A stretch of 64,000 bases of DNA, taken from NCBI RefSeq assembly GCF_033568475.1, contig NC_133121.1, positions 133,952,375 to 134,016,374 on the forward strand, given 5' to 3'. Below the pieces are notes generated by a model. The model was not told the origin of the DNA and searched no databases. It saw only the letters and a list, made by a program, of their open reading frames with translations. This DNA is from Henckelia pumila. Taxonomy: Eukaryota; Streptophyta; Magnoliopsida; Lamiales; Gesneriaceae. Shown one piece after another: positions 24,244 through 33,780 of this stretch; position 1 is the stretch's first letter; each line of letters starts with the position of its first letter. The translations under genes and the position numbers were made by a program.

Positions 24244-24801
24244 CTTCAAAAGAATGGCATCAGCATTCTGTTCGTTACCACCAAAACAACATCCCTGGGT
24301 CTCTAGCACATCCCCAAATCCCACCTCCAACTTATAGCACTCCCCGTTTTGTTTCAAAAAGAACTCAAGCCTCCTCTTCTCAGGCGAAACCCACAATTTG
24401 ACCTCATCCCAAGACTCCAAAATCCCCATGCAATCCCTCCTGGACATGATCCCAGCAAGCAAAACAAGCCCTCCAGCATTTTCCACCCGGTTATTCGGGT
24501 CCACGGGACGAATTATTATGTCTTCGAAGGAATGTGACAGGGTGAGATGGGCCCCCCTGAAGTACAGTTTCCTTTGCTGGGAAAGCGATAAAGCTTTGAT
24601 ATTTGTTTCTGGGGTGTCGAACTGAACTCTGCCATGGCCTCTAGACTTCCAGTTCTTGTGCTCTGTGGAGATGTCGATGGCAAAAATTTCGCCTTTTCCT
24701 AACAAAGATTCGAGGAAAGTGAAGAGTTCTTGGGCTATTGCTGAGTGAGGAATGTTGGTCACTCTCGCAGTGAGCGTAGGTCTCTTCTCTTCCGTACCCA
24801 T
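24244..24801 (-). pseudogene. Duplicate of RDR2 exon 1 (N-terminal RRM-like domain only)
   Basis: The 558-bp coding exon from the ATG at 24801 to the splice donor AAG|GTATTG is intact and encodes the same 186 residues as the complete gene (MGTEEKRPTLTARV ... CCFGGNEQNADAILLK). Its promoter region is also copied. Exons 2-4 are absent: intron 1 is cut at 23008 and the DNA beyond is retroelement sequence. Read through the donor, the frame ends after about 40 more residues, so translation would give only the N-terminal domain. It could be expressed because promoter and exon are preserved, or be spliced to cryptic acceptors in the LTR DNA. It cannot encode a polymerase, since the catalytic DLDGD is missing. 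Confidence 0.93.
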
Positions 24802-25549
24802 GGCGCAGATGGAGAAGAGAGATACAGGGGTTTCGTTTTCGTGGGCTCTTATTATATTCTTGACCACAATTTATGGGGTTTTTGTTTTTTAATAATAAAT
24901 AATGTAATGTAATGTAATTGTAATAGAAAAGAGAAAAAATACACGATTAGTCCTCATACTTTCCCACTAAAATATTTTTGATCCTTAAACATTTCATCTC
25001 AACATTTTTAGTCCCTAAACTTTAAAAAGTATTACTCCTTACTGTTAATTTTATGTTTAAATATAATGTTAAAAATTCAATTGTGATATTTATTATATTT
25101 TATGGACAAATATTAGAAAATAAAATTTAATTTGGTAAATATAAAGAAGGTAAATCATAACATATCTACAATATAATATATATTATTAGATTTTTATTAT
25201 ATATATGAACAAAAGTTTATAAGAATTTTGTATATAAATTATTAGCAATAAGAAAACTTAGATAAAAAAAATCAAAATTGATTAAAATTTGTAGTTAAAA
25301 ACTTATACAATAAATTTTTTTAAATAAATTATTTATAAATGATGGATTTTTTATCAAAAAATTTCATAACTATAAATTTTGTTCGTTCATATTCTAAATT
25401 ATGATATATATTTTTATAAATATAAATTTATGTTTTTCTTAAATGTTGATGTAAGAATATTATTATTATTTTTTTTATATTGTATTTGAAAATAAGAGTT
25501 CTGAAACTTTCAAACTTATTAAAATTACGACGTTATTATTTGATTTATT

Positions 25550-25835
25550 TATTTATTTTTTTAACAGAAAAAACTTGTATTTTTATTAACCAAAAATTTC
25601 ATCCATTACAAAATTCTCCAACTTAAATGGAAGAGTACTCTTGTGGAAATCGAAAAACTAGCAAAAGCATGAGCAACCGCATTCGTAGTACGTAGTACGT
25701 AGTACGTGATTTAATTTCATGTTGGTGGAACCATAAAAAAAATTCGTACGTCTGTTTCAATTGCACCAATGTATTCAAAATTCTCAACTGGGTAGGTGAC
25801 TACTTGCACTGCAAACAAAGAATCAACAATAACTT
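25550..25835 (-). pseudogene. LINE RNase H relic (copy in the left arm)
   Basis: Mirror copy of the relic at 36405-36690. Read on the minus strand it gives DSLFAVQVVTYPVENFEYIG and, after stops, VAHAFASFSIS, similar to the RNase H end of the LINE at 17700-17880. It ends in an A-rich tail (ttatttatttattt on the plus strand). Confidence 0.6.
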
Positions 25836-26455
25836 CAATAATGAAGACTGCTTTTAAAGTAAAAGATTAGTTCATTTTTACGTATACAGTGTAACGAATT
25901 CAAACATTCTTTTACTAAAAAAATAAAGTTAAAGAAAATTTAAAAAGTAAATAAAAGTTTTTATAATAAAGAACAAAAGCCACAACAATAGTATAGATAG
26001 ATACCACATATTCATATTTGATGATATGTTAAGAAAATAAAAATTATACCTAAGTCGTATAATAATGTTAAATTAAATTAAATTAGATAGATTTGGTTTC
26101 GGATCCACTTAATTAGTATCAAATATATTGAATACATTTTTTTTATTTTAAAAAATTATTAGAAGACTCATCATAATTAAGAAATATGCACATTAAATTA
26201 TTCAATGATATTTTTGATATTGAAAACGTACTCGACTAATGTTCCAAAACAAAACATATTCGACTATTTTTTATGTAAAAAAACTCAAGGTATAAAAGTA
26301 GATATTTTTTTAAATAAAAATTTAATAATATTATTAAAAAATAAGTATGTTCACGTTGTAGATATGTTATTATTTATTATTTATGGTTCTATATTTTCAT
26401 AATATTTTTAATTGTTAATTTTTATTCATTTTTTGTCCCTATAACTTTATAAACA

Positions 26456-27645
26456 TCTTAAGAAATAAGAATTAAAATAACTGAAGATAAAAATAATTAA
26501 AACGAGACAACCAAGACACATGTAGATACCAAACAAATCATGTAACATGTAGTTGATTCAGGACTCAGATTTAATCTTAGATCACGGGAATTCTCCTAAT
26601 TTGTTCAAATGACTATTTCTAGAACAATCAAACCTATTCAAATATTGATGAACTAATCTTTTGTAATTCTAATCAAATTTGAATGCATTAAATATTTGTG
26701 AAAATTCAGTTTACACCCAAACCGCATAATAAAATCGAATTATATTTCTAGTCGGTTTTACAATATGTTGATTATCAAAGTGATCAAAATCGAAACCTCC
26801 TCTGTCGACTTGGAATCAATTAACATGCAAGCAAATAGTTGATCAGACTATTCACAAGACAAATATAAATCTGACAATCAATAAAATAAAATCAACTCTG
26901 AAAAATTCCAAACAAACATCCAAGTTTTCTACATGAATTTGTTCGGCTCAATCACGCCGTCTTGGTTGAAAACAAACTACTCAATAAGTGAAATTATAAT
27001 TCAATAAATAAAAATAAAGAAGAAAAGAAGAAGAAAAAGTGTAGAAATCTTCTCCCAAGCTTTGAAGCCGCCCTCTGCGTTCTCTGCGTGTTCGAAACCC
27101 TTAATCTGATGAATCGATCGGTATTTAAGTGTCCAAGGATCTCTAAAAGATAGCATCCTTTTCGACCAAGAGTTTCCAAATATATGGAATCTGCACGCCA
27201 GGCTCGCTCGAGCGAGCACAGGTCTCGCTCGAGCGAGCAACTCTCTGTCCCGGAAGATTTTTGGCAAGTCTGGCTCGCTCGAGCGAGCATCGACTCTCGC
27301 TCGAGCGAGTGGATTTTTCTGCTCCGTGCGACAATTTTGAAAAATTCATATCTTAAGTTCTAGCCATCGGATCAAGCTGAAATTTTGACAGCAGCTTTAA
27401 AACATCTTAACTTTGTTGTGAACGATGGAGATTGGAGTTTGATCTCTCTAAAATTAAATATGATTTTTCGATCAAGGCTGCTCCGTAATTCACTATTCAA
27501 AAATCCATTTTTCTACAAAATTAACCCGAAGAGTGTAATACACACACAAGAACTAAAACACATAAAAACACATAAAAGCAATATGAATGCACATAAAATA
27601 AACATAAAAATAACATGAATAAATGCACACAAAATGCACTTATCA
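26456..27645 (-). repeat. LTR C, truncated by the RDR2 fragment
   Basis: Matches LTR B from its position 20891 onward; the first 196 bp (in plus-strand order) are missing. The right end is the LTR terminus tatca. It keeps the four palindromes. The junction shares tcttaa between the RDR2 fragment and the LTR, a possible microhomology. Confidence 0.82.
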
Positions 27646-29000
27646 GCCCACTACACATTAGGCCTAATTATTAGTTAAATACAAGCTCATTAATTATTTA
27701 GTTTCATCAAATTGAACTTATTTATTGTTTAATTGACATTTTAATTATATGTAAATTATATATTAAACTTACAAAAATATGTGAATAAAAAAATGAAAAT
27801 GAATGAAGATTACGTGAGGGTCATTGACAATCTAACTTTCTTGTTTTTATTTTTGGATACAATTGTTTTTTTTTTATTTTAAATTTTGATGCGTAATTAT
27901 TGGGTTTGTTTGTTGAAAAATTATAGGTTTTTAGTACATGATGTAGATCAAATATAAATTGTTTTGTGATGGTTTTATTCTTAATTATTTTTTTGCATTG
28001 ACCTAGAATTTGTATAATTTCATTGTATTGATTCTTAGTATATCGAACAACTATAGTATGTCATCGCCTACACTGAAAATAATTTCTAGCTCCGCCCCTA
28101 GATAGAATTGACTGTAACATAAGAGATATAACTCACCCCTTTCACAAGAAGTCGGGAAGATTGACTCACTGAACGGAGCAGTTGATTAAATGACGTATTT
28201 TGGAATATTGGTGCTACATATTATAATTATTTTTATTGTTAAAAAAGAAGCAATAAATCAAATATTAAATCAATATTATGTTTATTTACACATTAGTTAT
28301 ATAAAATAAAATGAATTTCAAATGACATTATTAACATAAAATATTTTATAAACATGAAAGTGGTGGATTGAAGTTTATGACCTTATTTTTGTAACACAAA
28401 AACTATTATGAGGCGGTTCATGGGTTAATTTTGTGAGATTGGTTGATCTCTTATTTGACCTGATCCATGAAAAATATCAGTTTTATGTCAAAATTTTAAT
28501 TTTCATTATAGACATGAGTTCATCGACGAATACATATATATATAGTATTTCATGTTAATTAAAATTAAGTATGATAAATTTAATGTTCACCAAATAATGA
28601 TGTCATTTAAAATTCATTTACTTTGTAATGCTAGTGTGTAAATAAATAAAGTGTTAAATTCGTTCACATTAAACAATAAAATTATAATTAAAATCTATAT
28701 ATTTCTCCAAATGCAATCTAAGAAATCAATAAATAGATAATTTTTCATGTTTCAAAGGGAGCGTTCATTATAACTATTAAATGTTTTCTTTAATCTATCT
28801 GTCTTTAGGTAACGTTGACTTGAGCATCGAAGCGTTTGCAACGGAAAGCTTCGGCACCTTTAACATTCTGTTTATGGCTCAAACGGCGATCTAATATCTT
28901 TTTCTTAGGTCCGTAGGTGCGATGTCTACGTACTCGGATACGACATTGCTATGTTATAACTCTGAGTTTTCCTAAATAAGTGACTAGTTTATAGGCTATA
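27646..29000. other. Spacer between the LTR array and the copia element
   Basis: No gene seen. A 38-bp stretch at 27659-27696 (aggcctaattattagttaaa and onward) also occurs at 18115-18152, on the other side of the LTR array. Around 28415-28545 lies a relative of the gtgagaccgtct dispersed repeat. About 28795-28995 looks like the end of an old LTR (gacttgagcatcgaagcg, ggaaagcttcggcacc), into which the copia element inserted. Confidence 0.5.
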
Positions 29001-29267
29001 AGTTAGAGAACACTAGAAGATGATAAATGATTTCATTTAATCACTTGAGAGAATAACTTTTTACAAACATCTATATTTAAGGATTCTTGCATCTAATAAG
29101 CCAATGACAGGTGGCTAAGAAATCGTAACAACCTAACAATCAAATATTCCCTTCTTGCGTAATAAGAAATCTATTCCACTAAGCTTTAAGTGACGCTATA
29201 CACTTTTGGGCTAAAATTGATATGGGCTTTTGAATTATTTGTTGGGCCTTCTATTATTTCCTTAACT
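29001..29267 (-). repeat. 3' LTR of the copia element
   Basis: 267 bp, delimited on the left by the duplication ctata and on the right by the polypurine tract (TTGAGGGGGCA on the minus strand, 29268-29278). Confidence 0.9.
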
Positions 29268-30739
29268 TGCCCCCTCAAGCTAAGTGTGGGGTAAAGAACA
29301 ACACTGAGCTTGTTTCGTAGACGCAAGAAGGCAGCAGCAGATAACGGTTTGGTGAGAACATCCCCAATTTGATCAAAGGACGGCACATATTGAACACATA
29401 GTTGTTTGGCCAAGACCTTTTCTCTAACAAAATGAAGATCCAACTCGAGATGTTTGGTTCGAGAATGATGAACGGGTTTTGCACTGAGGGCAATAGTGCT
29501 CATGTTATCACATCAGAGAACAGGAACTTGTTGTTGTGGAATATGAAGTTCCTTTAATAAAGACTGAATCCACAACAAGTCAGAGGCAGCATTGGCCAGG
29601 CTTCGATATTCGGCTTCAGTACTTGAGCGAGATACTACTGATTGTTTCTTTGAGCTCCAGGATATTGGCGATGTACCAAGAAACCAGTAGAAACCAGAAG
29701 TTGAGCGCCTATCATCCGGATCATTTCCCCAATCTGCATCACAATATCCAGAAAGGGAAAGACAAGACGACACTTGTAAATGAATGCCAAAGTCCAAGGT
29801 GCCTTTGATATAGCAAAGAATGCGCTTCACAGCTTTCCAATGTGTATTGAGAGGAGTGTGCATGAATTGACAAACTCGATTTACACTGTAGGCAATGTCT
29901 GGGCGAGTGATGGACAAATATTGTAAAGCTCCAACAGTGCTCCGATATAAGGTGACTTCTTCAAAAGGATCTCCGTCTTTGGAAGAAAGTTTGGCACCCG
30001 TAGACATAGGTGTTGGCAGTGAGTGTGCTTGAGACATCTTTGTTTTCTGAAGTAGCTCCTGAGCATATTTAGACTGAGAGAGAAATAATGAAGAATCAGA
30101 AAATCTCTTTACCTCTATGCCCAAGAAGAAGGACATATCACCAAGATCTTTGAGAGAGAATTGAGTGTCCAAGTCACGGATGATTTGCTGAATATGAGCC
30201 TGATCATTACCTGTTATCATTATATCATCAACATATACAAGAATATAGACAATAGTGGTAGAAGTATGTTGAATGAACAGTGATGAATTAGCACGAGATG
30301 CAATGAATCCCATGATGTGAAGAGCAGAGCGCAATTTATCAATCCAAGCACGGGGGGCTTGTTTGAGATCATAGATAGCCTTGTGTAACTTACAAACAAG
30401 AGGAATATCACCATTTTGAACTTCAAAACCCGGAGTTTGTTGCATGAAGATGACTTCATTGAGTGCTCCATGTAAAAAGGCATTATTAACATCCAATTGC
30501 TTGATAGTCCAATTACAAGAGGCAGCCAGAGTTAGCACAATGCGAATAGTTGTTGGTTTAACAACTGGACTAAACGTTTCATTGTAATCCAGGCCTGGAG
30601 TTTGGGAGTATCCTTTGGCAACTAATCTGGCCTTGTGTCTAGCAATTGAGCCATCGGGATTAGTCTTAAGTTTGAACACTCATTTGCACCCAATAATCGA
30701 AGTATCAACTGAGATTGGAACCAATGACCAAGTTTGATT
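29186..30739 (-). pseudogene. Reverse transcriptase and RNase H of copia pol
   Basis: RT motifs: [48 protein letters not shown] and the catalytic [14 protein letters not shown]. RNase [41 protein letters not shown]. Two stops precede the RT frame (a CAG-type codon now TAG at about 30738, and TGG now TGA at about 30680, just before [10 protein letters not shown]). A third lies within RNase H at about 29510, where TGG before CDNMSTIAL is TGA. The frame then continues into the LTR to 29186. RT itself is uninterrupted for 388 codons. Confidence 0.92.
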
Positions 30740-32713
30740 CTAAATAAGAGCATTATATTCAGATTGCATAGCATTTATCCAATCAGGATGTTGTTGAGCC
30801 TCTTTCACATTGCTTGGTTCAAACAGAGAAGAAACCGATGCTTCAAAGATTCTTGGTTTGACGATCCCAGCCTTGGCCCTGGTAACCATATGATGAGTAT
30901 TCATAGGAGAAGGAAGAGAACTATCCTCTTCATTGGTAAAGGAAGAATTAATGGGAACATTGCCAGAGGATGCAGGTGAACTAGGGGATACAAACGAAGA
31001 GGTCATTCCTGGACAAGTATTGGAAGGACACTGGTGGAGAATGGGAGTTTGTGAAAGAAACAGAGGAGAGGCTGCTGGACTGTCTTTTAAAGGAGAAGGA
31101 GACTGAGTGTGAGAAGAAGAAAAAGGGAACGAAGTTTCATCAAAGGTGACATGCCTTGATACATAAATTCGACCATTTGGACTAAGACATTTGTACCCTT
31201 TGTGTTGAGTACTGTATCCTAGGAAAGTGCATGGAGTAGATCTAAATTCAAGCTTATAATGATTATATGGTCGTAAACACGGAAAACACAAACAACCAAA
31301 GATTTTGAGAGCATTGTAATCAGGATTTTTGTGACACAATTTGAGAAGTGGAATATCTCCAGAAAGAGAAGATGTAGGCAACAGGTTGATAATATAAGTA
31401 GAAGTTAAAAAGGCACATTCCCAGAATCGTAAAGGCATTGAAGCTTGGGCTAAAAGTGTAAGTCCCATGTCGACAATATGTCGATGTTTACGCTCCACTA
31501 CACCATTCTGTTTAGAAGTGTAGGGGCATGAGAAACGATGATTGATCCCATGATGTTGGAGAAAGGATGATAAAGCTTTAAATTCACCCCCAGAGTCCGT
31601 TTGTAAGGATCGAATTGTCTTGTTAAACTGTTTTTCAACATAAGACTTAAATAGAGGAAAAACATGACTGACTTCAGACTTAAGTTTGAGAAAATAAATC
31701 CAGGTAAAGCGACTATAAGCATCAACAAAACTGACATAATATCTAAAACCATTACGAGATTGTGTATGAGATGGACCCCAAATATCAGCATAGATTAATT
31801 CAAGAGGTTCAGTAAATTTTGTTAATGAGGAGGAGAAGGGAAGAGCATGACTTTTGCCCATTGAGCATGCAGAACAAAATGATGGTTTTTCATTACTTGA
31901 AATAGGAACATTACAGTGCTTGAGAACCTGCCTAACAACAGCAACACTAGGATGTCCTAGTCTAAGATGCCAACTAGTTAGAAGAGTAGAGGAAGAGTTG
32001 ACACCGGCCGATCTGCTTGAAGTGTTTATTTCTGGAGATTGAAGATGAAAACAAGTTGCTGACGAACCACAGATAGGAGAGGACTTTCCTAAGCTGAATT
32101 TATATAACCCCTTATGCAAAGTCCCTTTGAGAAGAATTGCATTGGTGGCTTGATCCTTCACAAAACAAAAATCAGGATGAAACTCAAAGAAAACACTGTT
32201 ATCTTGAGAAAACTTACTAACACTTAAGAGATTTTTGGTTATGTTAGGAACACACAACAGATTTTTGAGTAGGAAAGATCGAGATGAAGATAGAAATTTA
32301 GAGCTACCAACATGAGAGATGGACAGACCTTCTCCGTTTCCTATGTGAACCTTACCATTCCCAGTATACTCAGAGCCAAGGGAGAGATTACCAAGATCAC
32401 TAGTAACATGATGTGAAGCACCAGAGTCAGGATACCACCACTCTTCAGGAGAGGAACCAGACGTAGTGGAAGCTACAGCAGCAATAGGATACCGTGGGCG
32501 ATTCTGAGGCAGATGAGCTGGATAATAATTTCCAGGTTGATGCAAGGGAGGTCCAGAGTGATATCCACCATTCTTCCGATGAAAAGGCACAAAATCTTTG
32601 TCAAATCGATAGTGGAATTTTTCAGCAACATGCCCATTGTAGCCACATATTTGGCACACAGGCCTACCAGAGGAGTAGTGCCATCCTCGACCTCTACCTC
32701 GAGGATGTCTCCC
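30740..32713 (-). pseudogene. Zinc knuckle, protease and integrase of copia gag-pol
   Basis: An uninterrupted frame of 639 codons. It begins with a knuckle CQICGYNGHVAEKFHYRF, in which the last Cys is Phe. Then come the protease site WYPDSGASHHVTSDL, the GAG-pre-integrase HHCC domain (WHLRLGHPSVAVVRQV ... CSACSMGKSHALPF) and the integrase DDE core (YADIWGPSHTQSRNG, TDSGGEFKALSSFL, NGVVERKHRHIVD). It ends just before RT at a TAG stop. Integrase catalytic residues look intact. Confidence 0.92.
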
Positions 32714-33495
32714 TCAACCTCTACCACGATGGAATTGTTGAGGTTGAGAGGAAAAGTCATATTTCTTTGGAGAGGGAAACGTAGCAGCATTTACGGTAGG
32801 AGTGTTTTTAGCAGAGGGAAGAGAATATGACTCTATTCTGCCTTCATGAGCCATTAAAAGAGCACCCACATCAGAAATAGTGAGAGAATCGACTCGAGAA
32901 GTAATATGAACTACTACAGAGTCATATTCCAGACCAAGTCCACCCATAATGTACAGAACCTGATCTTCCTCTGAAATGAGATGTCCATAAGCGGCCAGAG
33001 TATCCATTAGAGTTTTCATTTTTCCCAGATAATCCTTCATACTGAGATCTCCTTTTTCAGAGTTTGAAGCTGTAGCTTGTATTGCATTACCTTGGCTCGC
33101 GATCTTGTAGCAAAAAGAGAAGTAACTCTGCCCCATAGCTGTGTGGAGGTTAAGCAACCAATCATTTGGCTTTGAACTCCTTCCGTCATAGATGCAAGAA
33201 GAAATGAAAATAACAATTGGTTCTGTCGACACCAAGAGATAAGCACTGGATTGATCGTCTCAACTCCATGTTCATCGAGTAAAACCTTTGGAGGAACAGG
33301 TGGATCCTCAAGAAGATAGATGTCCAAACCTAAACCACGAATGCCAGCAAGGATCTGGATATTCCAAAGAAGAAAATTGTCGTCACTCAATTTTACAGAG
33401 TTTATCTGATTTGCTGGGTTGATTATCAAAACGGTGGGATTGGTGGTGTTGATAATAGAGGAAGATGGATTTAACGGAGATGTGGTTTTCGCCAT
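32714..33495 (-). pseudogene. gag of the copia element, frameshifted
   Basis: Starts at the ATG at 33495, two bases after the primer-site motif (the site overlaps GCCATGG). The first frame (to 33037) has the copia gag opening (SVKLSDDNFLLWNIQILAGI). The second frame (32714-33235) has the UBN2-type gag domain (LNLHTAMGQSYFSFCYKIAS, MKTLMDTLAAYGHLISEEDQ, YIMGGLGLEYDSVV) and ends in an Arg/Gly-rich tail. The change of frame occurs near 33040-33230, and another before the knuckle. Confidence 0.88.
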
Positions 33496-33496
33496 G

Positions 33497-33508
33497 GCTC
33501 TGATACCA
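33497..33508 (-). other. Primer-binding site of the copia element
   Basis: TGGTATCAGAGC on the minus strand, a perfect match to the standard plant initiator tRNA-Met site, starting at the very end of the 5' LTR (TAACT). Confidence 0.93.
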
Positions 33509-33775
33509 AGTTAGAGAACACTAGAAGATGATAAATGATTTCATTTAATCACTTGAGAGAATAACTTTTTACAAACACCTATATTTAAGGATTCTTGCAT
33601 CTAATAAGCCAATGACAGGTGGCTAAGAAATCGTAACAACCTAACAATCAAATATTCCCTTCTTGCGTAATAAGAAATCTATTCTACTAAGCTTTAAGTG
33701 ACGCTATACACTTTTGGGCTAAAATTGATATGGGCTTTTGAATTATTTGTTGGGCCTTCTATTGTTTCTTTAACT
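33509..33775 (-). repeat. 5' LTR of the copia element
   Basis: 267 bp, about 98-99% identical to 29001-29267, followed on the right by the duplication ctata. Transcription would run leftwards, away from RDR2 and towards the duplicated exon 1. Confidence 0.9.
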
Positions 33776-33780
33776 CTATA

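Larger units (their letters stand above)
23008..26461 (-). repeat. Left arm of a 3.45-kb inverted duplication of the RDR2 5' region
   Basis: Reverse complement of 35777-39231. The differences I noticed are a few point changes (for example gcattcgtag here against gtattcgtag) and homopolymer length changes (T-run near 24165). The arm carries, in reverse order, most of RDR2 intron 1, exon 1, the 5' leader and about 1.66 kb of upstream DNA. The limits are sharp: at 23008 the match stops against retroelement internal DNA, at 26461 against LTR C. The right arm is continuous with a complete gene, so this arm is the derived copy. Confidence 0.95.
18176..27645 (-). mobile_element. Non-autonomous LTR element with three tandem LTRs, interrupted by an RDR2 gene fragment
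   Basis: Order on the plus strand: LTR A (18176-19745), internal (19746-20694), LTR B (20695-22059), internal (22060-23007), RDR2 fragment (23008-26461), truncated LTR C (26456-27645). LTRs start TGATAAGTGC and end CCGGTCA in element (minus) orientation. A purine-rich tract (AAGTATGGGGGTGT) precedes an LTR start and AGTTTTTGG follows an LTR end, as in plant Tat/Athila-type elements. The outer flanks tccca (18171-18175) and gccca (27646-27650) could be a decayed 5-bp target duplication, in which case the array is one insertion. The ~946-bp internal region encodes nothing I recognise, so it must depend on another element's proteins. Confidence 0.75.
29001..33775 (-). mobile_element. Ty1/copia LTR retrotransposon, 4775 bp, nearly complete
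   Basis: Two 267-bp LTRs (29001-29267 and 33509-33775) differ at about four positions. The target duplication ctata (28996-29000 and 33776-33780) is perfect. In element orientation the order is LTR, tRNA-Met primer site, gag, protease, integrase, RT, RNase H, polypurine tract, LTR, which is the copia order. Small size and short LTRs fit the Ale/Retrofit group, though I place this only by size. Termini are AGTTA...TAACT rather than TG...CA. At least four in-frame stops or shifts make it non-autonomous. It lies between the two RDR2 arms. Confidence 0.93.

Noticed and set aside
25680-25715. Repeated gtagtacgta units as a CRISPR-like or regulatory array
   Set aside because: A short 8-base tandem run (about four units) in both RDR2 arms, a simple microsatellite without spacers.
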